Assembly (NCBI RefSeq): GCF_029257255.1
Contig: NZ_JARICI010000023.1
Span: 1-40,472, forward strand
Length of the DNA stretch: 40,472 nucleotides
Direction of reading: 5' to 3'
Source: Sporosarcina sp.
GTDB lineage: Bacteria > Bacillota > Bacilli > Bacillales_A > Planococcaceae
In this document: positions 33,491 to 40,472 of the stretch, piece by piece
Layout of the letters: each line of letters begins with the position of its first letter
How positions within the stretch are numbered: position 1 is the stretch's first letter
The notes under the pieces: generated by a model
What the model saw: only the letters and a program-made list of their open reading frames with translations
Database searches by the model: none
Told to the model about the DNA's origin: nothing
Translations under genes and position numbers: made by a program

Positions 33491-33515
33491 TTACCCGCTT
33501 GACAAATTTAGAAAC
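33491..33515 (-). promoter_or_regulatory. Sigma-B promoter of the YflT-like gene
   Basis: Minus strand GTTTCT (33510-33515), 13 bases, GGGTAA (33491-33496). Confidence 0.78.
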
Positions 33516-33535
33516 CTTTCGAATGAAATGTATAA
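33507..33535 (+). promoter_or_regulatory. Sigma-A promoter of yugN
   Basis: TTTAGA (33507-33512), 17 bases, TATAAT (33530-33535). Its -35 overlaps the -35 of the opposing sigma-B promoter. Confidence 0.6.
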
Positions 33536-33577
33536 TCTTGAGCCAATATAGGAATTCTGAATAGTAGAGGTGATAAG

Positions 33578-33985
33578 ATGCTGGAATTGGATACAAATAT
33601 TGAAGGTAAGCTTGCCTCCTTTGGAGTTTTGCGGGATAAAGCTGTGAACCATGGCTACCATTTTGGCGGAGGCTGGGACTATCATCAAGGTTCATTTGAC
33701 TCGATCTTGCACAGAGAAGGCGGAGAAACAATTTATTTACGAGTACCTTTTGATGTCTACGAGGGTGAGTTAGATGACTATCAAACGTCAATCAAATTTA
33801 AAAAGCCCTATGTCATCAAACATGTCGTCAATACCGGATTGGATAAAGACAGCAGCTCGCTAGTCAGCGGCTCGTTCAATCAATTTCAGGAACCGCTTGA
33901 CCGCGACGCGCAAATACGCGATAAAAGTCGATGGGAAACCGCAGGCGAATTCGCGATTGAAGAGTTTCTGGAATTTCTGGAGTAA
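33578..33985 (+). CDS. yugN: YugN family protein
   Basis: 135 residues, the usual YugN size. Family-like features: FGVLRDKAVNHGYHFGGGWD, FDSILHREGGETIYLRVPFD and FKKPYVIKHVVNTGLD, giving a compact alpha/beta protein without signal or membrane segments. Function unknown. GAGGTGATAAG precedes the ATG. It is divergent from the YflT-like gene, with overlapping promoters, and ends at a strong shared terminator. Confidence 0.82.
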   Translation: MLELDTNIEGKLASFGVLRDKAVNHGYHFGGGWDYHQGSFDSILHREGGETIYLRVPFDVYEGELDDYQTSIKFKKPYVIKHVVNTGLDKDSSSLVSGSFNQFQEPLDRDAQIRDKSRWETAGEFAIEEFLEFLE

Positions 33986-33987
33986 GA

Positions 33988-34019
33988 AAACGCCGCATTC
34001 AATTTTGAATGCGGCGTTT
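33988..34019. terminator. Bidirectional terminator between yugN and the next minus-strand gene
   Basis: AAACGCCGCATTCA/TGAATGCGGCGTTT, 14 perfect pairs, four-base loop. It overlaps the last codons of the minus-strand gene. Confidence 0.92.
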
Positions 34020-34355
34020 CCCTATTTTAATTGCTCCCTCTTTCAGTTCCACAATTTTTTCATTCATGGAATCCAAATCAAGCACTTGTTTTGAAAACTT
34101 TTCATAAACCGGCTGTAGTTCATTCGTCAGCTCTTCCAGTTCAGCTGCAGAATTAAATACAAACTCATAGAGATTATTCTCTTTGCCCGATTCGACCAGC
34201 ACCTGTATCACTTGCAGGGGTTCTCTTCCCGCTGTATCTTCATCGGACATAATCGGCTCCTCCAACTCATAATTCCCCTGATAGATCCATACTGTCCCAT
34301 CTTGCACTGATTCTGTAAATGCCAGCAAATCGTTTATATTATCTGTCTGCTTCAT
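33999..34355 (-). CDS. Hypothetical protein
   Basis: 118 residues from ATG 34355; the ATG at 34361 directly touches the GAGGT ribosome site, so the second is better placed. The N-terminal two thirds look alpha/beta (VWIYQGNYELEEPI, LQVIQVLVESGKENNLYEFV), the last third is helical and charged (KQVLDLDSMNEKIVELKEGA). No signal peptide, membrane helix or catalytic motif. I do not recognise a family. It lies 50 bases downstream of the YhgE/Pip gene on the same strand and may be read with it. Confidence 0.65.
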   Translation of the reverse strand: MKQTDNINDLLAFTESVQDGTVWIYQGNYELEEPIMSDEDTAGREPLQVIQVLVESGKENNLYEFVFNSAAELEELTNELQPVYEKFSKQVLDLDSMNEKIVELKEGAIKIGKRRIQN

Positions 34356-34402
34356 CAACATACCTCACTTTCGGCTTTTTACTTATCTTTCCCTCTTGAA
34401 TC

Positions 34403-36610
34403 TCAATGAAACAAATCTGTTTCCCGCGACTTAGCAAGCAGCTGATTCGTCGCTTTATTCACTTTCTGCTTCAATAAGAAGCCAAATGTTAACATAATAA
34501 TTCCAACGACAATGAGAAAAATTAAATCCTTTATAGCACGTGCCCAAACAATTCCTCCTACTGCTTCACGCATTAAATCGATCGCATATGTAAACGGAAG
34601 AATTGGATTGATCCACTGAAAGAACTCCGGCAACAGCATCACTGGATACGTACCGCCCGATCCTGCAATCTGCAAGACGAGCATCACAATAGCCATCGCT
34701 TTTCCTATATCACCAAACACCGAAACTAACGTATAGACGATCGACATGAAAACTATGCTGATCAACAGGCCGAATAGAATAAACAGCAACGGTGCTTTCA
34801 CAGTAACCCCCAGCAATAAAATATCTCCCACTGTCACAATAAGCGTCTGAATCAGACCGATCAGGCCGAACGTAAACAATCTTCCTATATAAACTTGCTT
34901 CGCTGTAAATTGTCCTTCCCGGTGAATGTCTGTCGATAATAATGAAATCAATAGAAGACACCCTACCCAAATGGCAAGCACGGTATAGAATGGCGTCATA
35001 CCTGTTCCATAGTTTTTAATCGGGAATAATTTATTTTCATTAAGGATAATCGGCTCTTCAAAGAAACTTCTTTCAGCCTGCGGATTGTTCTGAAGAAGGT
35101 GGATAATTTCATTGAGATCCGTCTCGCCTTGAATGCTTTCAATTCGGTCAGCCAGTTGGTTTACTTTCCCAAACACATATGGATACTCATTGAGCGCTTT
35201 CTCCACTTGCTGTTTACCGTCAGTCAGATTCCCTTCCGTATCAACGAGTATTCGCTGCACTTCAGGAATCGTCTGCTGCACTTCTGTCAGCAAAGTTTTT
35301 GCACTGCCTAATGTCTTCAACGCCTGCGTAATTTCCTGCCGAACAAAAGGCTCAATCGTTTCCGTATACTCTTGTAAGAATGAATCAGCTTTCAACGATG
35401 TATCCACTGCAATTTTCTGCAGATCATTCACACCATTTTTCACACGTTTCTGCTCGTCCTGCACCAAGGTATCAATTGTCCGTGCATTCGTCTGGATTTC
35501 CACCATTTGATTTTTCAAGTTCCCAATTTTCTCTAAAGCTGCATTGATCGGTGTGTTAATAGTAGGTGCTTCAGGATCAATCACGCCTGTCTGCTGATCT
35601 TTTGCTTCTTTCAGTTTTGACGCCAGATCCTTCACCTGATTAAGATCTGCCTCAAGTCCCCCAAGCTTTCCTATACTTCCCGTCACCCGCTCATCCAGAC
35701 TTTTCTTCGCTTGGTCCCACTCTGTGAAATCAAGCTCAGTCTGCTGGATTTTTTTCAAGAACGCATTGGTATCTTTGGTGATTGCAGTTATTTTCTCAAG
35801 ATCCGCTTTAATTCTAGGCGCCGCTGCATTTAATTGCTGCTGAGCGGCTGTCAGCTGGCTAATTGTCTCATTTACCGTTTGCATACCTTCCGAAGTGGTC
35901 TTCTGCACTTCAGGCATCATCTTCTGCGCCCGATGAATGACTTTCTGGGCAGAACCTGCATCCGCCGCAATCCCTTCCAACGTCTGATGAATGCCAGGCA
36001 ATTCTTTTTGAATCTCAAATACATAGTCCTCAAACTTTTTAATATCCGGCAAGTCTTTTTCAATTTCAAGACCAAGTTCATTGAATAAATCAAGCACCAC
36101 ACCGTTAACTGTCGAAATGAAACGGCTGCTCACTTTATCGACGATAACAGAGGCCCCTTTTTCGGTAATCTTCGGTGCAATGGAATTGAGTTTTTCATTG
36201 ACGTAATACTCGATTTCTGCTTTTTCAGGATCCCCTGTGACGACCGTACCAAGTTTCTCTGAGAAGTCTTTCGGAATAAAAATGGCTGCAAAATAATCAC
36301 CGTACTCTACCCCGACCATTGCTTCTTCTCTGGTGGTAAATGTCCAGTCCATATCTTGATTATCTTTCAAATTTTGTATCAGCTGGTCGCCGACATCAAT
36401 TTCTTCATCACGGATCATCGCGCCCGTATCTTCATTAACAACCGCAACGGGCAGCGCATCGGTGTGGGAATAAGGATCCCATGCCGCATAAATATTCAGC
36501 CAGGCATATAAAGACGGTAAAATTGTCAGACCGCCGATTAGAATCGCCGCTACCCAGTTCTTGCTTATATGTTTCAAATCCATTTTGAAAATAGTCCAGC
36601 TTACTTTCAT
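34403..36610 (-). CDS. YhgE/Pip domain membrane protein
   Basis: 735 residues from ATG 36610, behind GAGGGAG; a longer in-frame start (36658) precedes the ribosome site. One N-terminal membrane helix with the family motif GGLTILPSLYAWLNIYAAWDPY, a large extracellular part with PVAVVNEDTGA and a long Gln/Ile/Glu-rich coiled coil (about 210-510), then five or six C-terminal helices of ABC-2 permease character. This is the architecture of YhgE and phage infection protein Pip, related to YueB, the SPP1 receptor. Its cellular role may be export or envelope related; phage adsorption is a known side role in relatives. Confidence 0.88.
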   Translation of the reverse strand: MKVSWTIFKMDLKHISKNWVAAILIGGLTILPSLYAWLNIYAAWDPYSHTDALPVAVVNEDTGAMIRDEEIDVGDQLIQNLKDNQDMDWTFTTREEAMVGVEYGDYFAAIFIPKDFSEKLGTVVTGDPEKAEIEYYVNEKLNSIAPKITEKGASVIVDKVSSRFISTVNGVVLDLFNELGLEIEKDLPDIKKFEDYVFEIQKELPGIHQTLEGIAADAGSAQKVIHRAQKMMPEVQKTTSEGMQTVNETISQLTAAQQQLNAAAPRIKADLEKITAITKDTNAFLKKIQQTELDFTEWDQAKKSLDERVTGSIGKLGGLEADLNQVKDLASKLKEAKDQQTGVIDPEAPTINTPINAALEKIGNLKNQMVEIQTNARTIDTLVQDEQKRVKNGVNDLQKIAVDTSLKADSFLQEYTETIEPFVRQEITQALKTLGSAKTLLTEVQQTIPEVQRILVDTEGNLTDGKQQVEKALNEYPYVFGKVNQLADRIESIQGETDLNEIIHLLQNNPQAERSFFEEPIILNENKLFPIKNYGTGMTPFYTVLAIWVGCLLLISLLSTDIHREGQFTAKQVYIGRLFTFGLIGLIQTLIVTVGDILLLGVTVKAPLLFILFGLLISIVFMSIVYTLVSVFGDIGKAMAIVMLVLQIAGSGGTYPVMLLPEFFQWINPILPFTYAIDLMREAVGGIVWARAIKDLIFLIVVGIIMLTFGFLLKQKVNKATNQLLAKSRETDLFH

Positions 36611-36733
36611 TGGCGCTCCCTCTTCCTTATATAGCCTATTACTTGCTACTATACCCATAACTCAGCTATTCCAGGATAATTAGTGTAACTTTTTTCAATA
36701 TTCTGCGTCCACTTGTCAAAGGAGTGATGCCGA

Positions 36734-37417
36734 ATGAAGAAATGGATAATGATCGTCAGTGTAGTATTGCTTGCAGGCTGTTCTGGTAACATTTCCAATC
36801 CACTGCCTTCTCCCCTGAACTCTGCTATTGACTGGGTGGATTTTGTAAAGTGGAATGACAACACGTACAGTGCAAACTACGAGACGAATGAGCTTGATTT
36901 GGATTGGGAAACCGGAGCAGAAGTCGGGAAAGTAAAATACAAGCTGGACGGCCATGCGGGAGCAAATCATAGATCCAAAAACGGAGATGCCGCTTACTTG
37001 CCAAAAGGAACCAAGCTTTATGAGATTAAAGGGTATGATCCTGATCTCCGAATTTTTGCAGACGGAAAAGTGTATGAAGTATCGGAAGCAGGGAACTTTG
37101 AAACGATCGGTGACTTCCTGGATATACAAGGGAAAGTAAAACGTGTGATTTTACAGAGTGAAGAAGATTTATCTTTGGTCGGAGAATTCTCGGAAGAACA
37201 TACTGCAGAATTTATCGAGGAATTACTGGCTCTTCCTTATAAAGAGGAATATGAATTATCTGAAGGTAAACGCGTTTTCTATAGTATTGAACTGGAGGAC
37301 GGTTCCATGACAAGATCGCTGTATTGGCCGGAAACAGGCTACATGACATATGGAGGTAAAGCATCTGACCGAATGAAAGCAATTCTTGAAGAGGAAATGA
37401 ATAGGTGGGAATACTGA
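36734..37417 (+). CDS. Hypothetical lipoprotein
   Basis: 227 residues. A lipoprotein signal is clear: KK, a hydrophobic core and lipobox LLAGC, with Cys16 lipidated. The mature part looks beta-rich: WNDNTYSANYE, LYEIKGYDPDLRIFADGKVYEV, then a second region with IELEDGSMTRSLYWPETGYM. I do not recognise a named family. AAAGGAG precedes the ATG at slightly long spacing. It is divergent from the YhgE/Pip gene and has no visible terminator; a repeat element follows. Confidence 0.8.
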   Translation: MKKWIMIVSVVLLAGCSGNISNPLPSPLNSAIDWVDFVKWNDNTYSANYETNELDLDWETGAEVGKVKYKLDGHAGANHRSKNGDAAYLPKGTKLYEIKGYDPDLRIFADGKVYEVSEAGNFETIGDFLDIQGKVKRVILQSEEDLSLVGEFSEEHTAEFIEELLALPYKEEYELSEGKRVFYSIELEDGSMTRSLYWPETGYMTYGGKASDRMKAILEEEMNRWEY

Positions 37418-37732
37418 CAGAGGGTTTGTATTACTTGCCCACAATCGCGCCTGATTAGCTAGATAGCGGCTTGAAACTGTTGATCTGCGCTGCAGCCGGA
37501 CACTTTCCGCGGGCACGGCCTCAGTCGCTTGGCTTTTATTCGCAAATAAATTTGCTGTTCCCGCAGGAAGGGCCGTTACGAAGAACGGCTCTTCCAAGCA
37601 TAAGCGCAGCGTTGGGAGCATATCTTTGCCTTTCGCTGGCTTCCGCTCCAATCAACTAAGTATCCAGAAGTGAATCTTTTGCCATAATCGCACCTTTTGT
37701 TGTAATTCAAGAAATCTAATTTACACTCTTTG
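37418..37732. other. Gene-free stretch dominated by a repeat remnant
   Basis: Between the lipoprotein gene and the VanZ-like gene I see no protein gene or RNA signal. About 200 bases are occupied by the GC-rich repeat described separately; the flanks are AT-rich. Confidence 0.6.
37475..37660. repeat. Degenerate GC-rich intergenic repeat element
   Basis: The block contains GCGCTGCAG, CTTTCCGCGGGCACGGC, CGCTTGGC, GCTGTTCCCGCAGGA and ends with CTTCCGCTCCAATCAAC. This order resembles a dispersed intergenic repeat I remember from Bacillaceae and Planococcaceae genomes (on the other strand starting TTGATTGGAGCGGAAG). An internal hairpin GCCGTT/AACGGC is present. GC content is clearly above both flanks. 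A shorter rearranged relative is at 19126-19195. Confidence 0.6.
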
Positions 37733-38407
37733 TTAATGTCTTAGAAGCTTATTTTTCATAAACACTTTTTGATAAAATATAAATAGGAATATTCCAATTA
37801 TGCCACCGAGTGTATTTAATATAAGATCGTCAATGTCTACTGCACGTCCTCCACCTTCTGAATACAGATACCCTGATTCAATTAAATTTTCGACCAGTTG
37901 AAATGTCTCGATAAACAATGTCGTGAAGAATACAATAATAGCTACCTTTCTCTTCTTTGTTACAATTTGTAGTACCAATAAAGAAAATGCAAGTGGCAAT
38001 AACAAAAATAAATTCCCAAAAGTCTGCATAACTGTTACAGGGGCAACTATCGTTCCAAATAAATCATTATATATAGTTTTAAAAGGGATTAAATTAATTC
38101 GGTCAAAATTTATATAGGGATTCCCTATATATTCTTGAGTAAAATAATAAGGGATGTAAATGATAGTTACAAAGCGATGCAAAACAAACAGATATAGCAC
38201 AAAACCGAATGAAATGATTTGCTCTATGATGTTATTAACTGCTGATTTTCTAATAAGCCCGACAGCTAAAGCAAGGATAATTCCGTAATTCACTATTAGA
38301 TTTAAATAATCTAAGAAACCAGCTCCGACGTAGATTTCCCTTTTGTATGAGTAAATAAAATAAAGCAAAGACGCAGCAATCAAGCTGTACCACTTGTTGA
38401 TCCTCAT
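37733..38407 (-). CDS. VanZ family membrane protein
   Basis: About 224 residues, five or six membrane helices. VanZ-type features: RINLIPFKTI, FGNLFLLLPLAFSLL, and the C-terminal FIETFQLV ... GRAVDIDDLILNTLGGIIG. VanZ-like proteins occur in glycopeptide resistance clusters and, far more often, as stand-alone proteins of unknown role. The second ATG (38407) lies eight bases after GAGGG and is preferred over 38413. The gene is distinctly AT-rich compared with its neighbours and lies between a repeat and a decayed patch, so it may be a later arrival. Confidence 0.88.
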   Translation of the reverse strand: MRINKWYSLIAASLLYFIYSYKREIYVGAGFLDYLNLIVNYGIILALAVGLIRKSAVNNIIEQIISFGFVLYLFVLHRFVTIIYIPYYFTQEYIGNPYINFDRINLIPFKTIYNDLFGTIVAPVTVMQTFGNLFLLLPLAFSLLVLQIVTKKRKVAIIVFFTTLFIETFQLVENLIESGYLYSEGGGRAVDIDDLILNTLGGIIGIFLFIFYQKVFMKNKLLRH

Positions 38408-38451
38408 GTTCATTACCCTCTATTCTTTCCAAGTTTTAAGCAAATGTTGGC

Positions 38452-38529
38452 AATAGGTAAGCATTTGAGTTATCTCCAGCTTTTCCCCTGCTCCACACCG
38501 AACGTGCTAGTCTCCTAGCAATCGGTGCT
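38452..38529 (-). mobile_element. Group II intron remnant: domains V and VI only
   Basis: On the minus strand: AGC, a lower helix CACCGA/UUCGGUG, a CG bulge, an upper helix UGCUAG/CUAGCA and a GAGA tetraloop, the shape of domain V (about 38495-38529). Next comes a stem AGCA/UGCU with GG/CC below it and a U-A bulge, as expected for domain VI with its branch-point A. No reverse transcriptase and no domain I are present, so it is a fragment. The A of the AGC triad is not paired normally. Confidence 0.55.
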
Positions 38530-38554
38530 ATTTCTCCCGATAATTAACTATTAT

Positions 38555-38842
38555 TCATTTATTGATATTGCTTAGGAAATAGGAATTCGCTTGAACAAAT
38601 AGATTCTGTCTAATCTTATTCCTATTTATTTTTGTTTGATTATCATCATCGGTGAAACTCTCTTTCCACAGCAATCGATTGTTTTGTAAAAATGGCTTAA
38701 ATATTAAGTACCACTCTTCGACTGAATGGCCAGTTTATTTAATAAAGATTACTCTCCCTTCTTTTACGTAGAAGAATGCAAATCTTTTACTAATTTTACC
38801 AAAGATTCCTTCACCATCTTTGAGAGAATTAATGAACTTCAA
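38555..38842 (-). pseudogene. Possible broken small gene with an in-frame stop
   Basis: From TTG 38842 a frame reads KFINSLKDGEGIFGKISKRF and stops at 38735-38737; the same frame continues to 38555 with GHSVEEWYLIFKPFLQNNRL and a Lys/Asn-rich end. Both parts look like real protein, so this may be one gene with a nonsense mutation. No ribosome site is seen and I know no family. Confidence 0.3.
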
Positions 38843-38867
38843 ATATTAATACAATAAAGACCTATTT

Positions 38868-39197
38868 TTATCCGGCAAAATATAGATTTCTATGTACACT
38901 GCACCCAGGATTAAATCCTGAATGACAGGTCGGGCATCGATAATGGCTGCTAAAATATTCATTCACCGTCAGTTCATACCCGCAACTTCCGCAAAGCACT
39001 GCTTTTTCATCAAATTGATCAGAGGGCCAGACAGCGTGTTTGCCACAGCCCGTTGCTTCATGACACTCATAGCAAGGATAATAGTTTTGGCAGCAGTAAA
39101 ACCTAATTGCTATGCGATCCGCCTTTGTATAGTAGTGTACACATCTAGTTTCGTCGTCTATTATCAGACCATAAACCTCAATTTCGGGCTCTCTCAC
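38868..39197 (-). CDS. CHY-type zinc finger protein
   Basis: 109 residues with fourteen Cys and several His. The CHY finger pattern is present: TRCVHYYTKADRIAIRFYCC, then YPCYECHE, the CxxC pairs LCGSC and CPTC, and CSVH at the end, enough for about three zinc sites. A cytoplasmic small protein; bacterial members are uncharacterised, while eukaryotic relatives sit in RING ubiquitin ligases such as Pirh2. GTG at 39197 follows AGGGGCGG at rather long spacing. It is divergent from the flavoprotein gene. Confidence 0.88.
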   Translation of the reverse strand: MREPEIEVYGLIIDDETRCVHYYTKADRIAIRFYCCQNYYPCYECHEATGCGKHAVWPSDQFDEKAVLCGSCGYELTVNEYFSSHYRCPTCHSGFNPGCSVHRNLYFAG

Positions 39198-39270
39198 TTG
39201 GTTTCCGCCCCTCTCATTTGATACACTTAATTATAACATGAAAATTGCGACTTCTTAGGAGGAGAATTAC

Positions 39271-40296
39271 TTGCAGCAAACAGTAACTACTCTATCAAAA
39301 TATCCACTCGTACAAGCACCTATGGCAGGCGTCACGACACCTGAGTTTGTGGCTGCTTGTTCAGAAGCGGGTGCTCTCGGTTCTATCGGTGCCGGATACC
39401 TTTCTGCAGAAGATACACGACAATTTATTCAGGGAGTGAAACAACTGACTTCCAGACCTTTTCAAGTGAATCTTTTTGTTCCAGAAGAGACCGCAGCAAG
39501 TGAAGATCAAATTGAAAAAGCAACCCATGCATTGCAGCCTATCGCCAATCAGCTGGGGCTTTCAGACAGCAAACCTGCATTTTCATCCAGTGAGTTTGAA
39601 GGACAGATCGATGTGATTATCGAAGAAAATGTTCCGGTGTGTTCATTCACGTTTGGTCTGCCAAGTCAAGAAATCATTGACAGATTAAAACAACATCAAA
39701 TCTACCTGATCGGAACTGCGACAACTTTGAACGAAGCAATGCTGGTAGAACAAGCAGGGTTGGATGCAGTTGTTATTCAAGGTAGCGAGGCAGGCGGACA
39801 TCGAGGTTCATTCGGTGAAGAGCTGGAATTAATTCCATTGAATCAGCTACTAAATGAAGCTTTGGAAACTATTCAAATCCCGATAATCGCTGCGGGAGGC
39901 ATTGCAACAAAGGAGCACGTTGACCGCTTGCTGAAATTAGGAGTTACAGCAGTTCAGATCGGTACCGTTTTGCTCGCGACAAATGAAAGTGGTGCCAATC
40001 AACATTACAAAGAAGCACTGCTTCAAGCCGAAAAACAGTCTACCGTTCTGACAAAAGTATTTTCCGGCAAATTAGCTCGCGGCATAAAAAATTCTTTCAT
40101 TGAACAAATGGAGAACTTACCGATTGCGCCTTATCCATACCAAAACGATCTAACTAAACCGCTTAGAAGCGCTGCTGCTAAACAAGGTAAATCAGAGTAT
40201 TTGTCATTATGGGCGGGTGAGAATGTGCATCTGTGCAAAGCGGGCAGTGTAAAGGAAATAATTGAAGCATTAGCTGACATTAAAACATTTTCCTAA
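39271..40296 (+). CDS. Nitronate monooxygenase / NAD(P)H-dependent flavin oxidoreductase
   Basis: FMN-binding TIM-barrel enzyme of the 2-nitropropane dioxygenase family, cytoplasmic, 341 residues. Features: PLVQAPMAGVTTPEFVAA, GALGSIGAGYLSAE, FQVNLFVP, VVIQGSEAGGHRGSFG with the catalytic His of class I enzymes, IIAAGGIA and VQIGTVLLAT for phosphate binding. TTG at 39271 follows AGGAGGAG. Such enzymes detoxify propionate 3-nitronate; some relatives are enoyl-ACP reductases (FabK), but there is no fatty acid gene nearby and the GGHRG motif favours nitronate oxidation. Confidence 0.92.
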   Translation: MQQTVTTLSKYPLVQAPMAGVTTPEFVAACSEAGALGSIGAGYLSAEDTRQFIQGVKQLTSRPFQVNLFVPEETAASEDQIEKATHALQPIANQLGLSDSKPAFSSSEFEGQIDVIIEENVPVCSFTFGLPSQEIIDRLKQHQIYLIGTATTLNEAMLVEQAGLDAVVIQGSEAGGHRGSFGEELELIPLNQLLNEALETIQIPIIAAGGIATKEHVDRLLKLGVTAVQIGTVLLATNESGANQHYKEALLQAEKQSTVLTKVFSGKLARGIKNSFIEQMENLPIAPYPYQNDLTKPLRSAAAKQGKSEYLSLWAGENVHLCKAGSVKEIIEALADIKTFS

Positions 40297-40313
40297 ACAT
40301 TTATTAATTTTAT

Positions 40314-40340
40314 GTTTATCTTTTAGTATATTAGGGGTAA
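40314..40340 (+). promoter_or_regulatory. Possible sigma-B promoter of the last gene
   Basis: GTTTAT (40314-40319), 15 bases, GGGTAA (40335-40340). The spacing is at the upper limit for sigma-B. Confidence 0.4.
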
Positions 40341-40377
40341 ATACTCATATCTTAAACAATATTTCGAGGTGAGCAGG

Positions 40378-40472
40378 ATGTTAAGCAGCTCTTTTAACCA
40401 ACATACAGCAGAAGAATTTTTAGCTCAGCATAAAGAAGCTTTTGAACAAGAACTTCTGAAACAAGCAGTCAA
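40378..40472 (+). CDS. N-terminus of a hypothetical protein, cut by the window edge
   Basis: ATG 40378 follows GAGGTGAGCAGG. The 31 visible residues (MLSSSFNQHTAEEFLAQHKE, then a helical Glu/Gln/Leu-rich stretch) suggest an all-alpha N-terminal domain. It could be the N-terminal domain of an RsbR-like stressosome protein, which would suit the possible sigma-B promoter, but this is a guess from helix character only. Confidence 0.6.
   Translation, partial: MLSSSFNQHTAEEFLAQHKEAFEQELLKQAV

Larger units (their letters stand above)
38421..38867. other. Decayed region between the VanZ and CHY genes
   Basis: 447 bases without an intact gene. It holds a group II intron tail remnant (38452-38529) and two consecutive minus-strand reading-frame pieces. 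No promoter or terminator is clear. Confidence 0.6.

Noticed and set aside
37256..37659. Overlapping reading frames on both strands across the repeat element
   Set aside because: They follow from the GC-rich repeat and the end of the lipoprotein gene; no ribosome sites and no family-like sequence.

Overview
The window looks like the chromosome of a low-to-mid GC Gram-positive spore former of the Bacillales, most probably Planococcaceae (Sporosarcina-like). The gene content is Bacillus-type (YfkE, GsiB, YflT-like, YugN, YunC, TrhP1/TrhP2, type I glutamine synthetase). Shine-Dalgarno sites are strong, many starts are TTG or GTG, and there are several good matches to sigma-B promoters. No rRNA, tRNA, CRISPR array, prophage or intact transposon was seen. 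The placement is inferred from protein and signal character only.

Left part (1-13.3 kb), mostly minus strand: a cut-off small gene, a Ca2+/H+ antiporter, a five-gene peptide ABC transporter operon (ATPase-ATPase-binding lipoprotein-permease-permease, the order of appDFABC), a secreted alkaline-phosphatase-superfamily phosphodiesterase, a superoxide dismutase behind two MntR-box-like sites, a LysM-3D cell-wall protein, an NSS-family sodium symporter and an HExxH protein. Nearly every unit ends in a clear intrinsic terminator.

Middle (13.4-28.3 kb): sigma-B gene gsiB; a YfhD-like small protein; a two-gene unit with a 1278-residue Upf1-like SF1 helicase carrying a roughly 550-residue coiled-coil insert and a 243-residue partner, headed by a 26-codon leader ORF whose stop overlaps the helicase start; an 820-bp stretch without protein genes (19.0-19.7 kb) containing a heavily base-paired, sigma-B-promoted, terminated RNA of about 355 nt; a sigma-B two-gene operon of small hydrophilic proteins; a GH114-like protein; a DUF5692 membrane protein; the tRNA hydroxylation pair trhP1-trhP2; a YunC protein; and a second-messenger operon (GAF-HD-GYP plus START-zinc ribbon-class III cyclase).

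Right part (28.3-40.5 kb): a decayed DUF3307 gene, glnA, an amidohydrolase, tspO with its own sigma-B promoter, a TM2-like protein, a sigma-B YflT-like protein divergent from yugN, a YhgE/Pip protein, a lipoprotein, a degenerate intergenic repeat, a VanZ protein, a decayed patch with a group II intron domain V/VI remnant, a CHY zinc-finger protein, a nitronate-monooxygenase-type flavoprotein, and the start of another gene with a possible sigma-B promoter.

Two themes stand out. First, general-stress control is concentrated here: up to six sigma-B-like promoters in 27 kb, one of them apparently driving a structured non-coding RNA. Second, there are leader-level devices: a coupled leader ORF, a hairpin over the tspO ribosome site that a sigma-B transcript would largely lack, and a 5'-terminal hairpin on gsiB. 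The best candidates for something undescribed are the sigma-B RNA at about 19,291-19,649 and the coiled-coil helicase unit.
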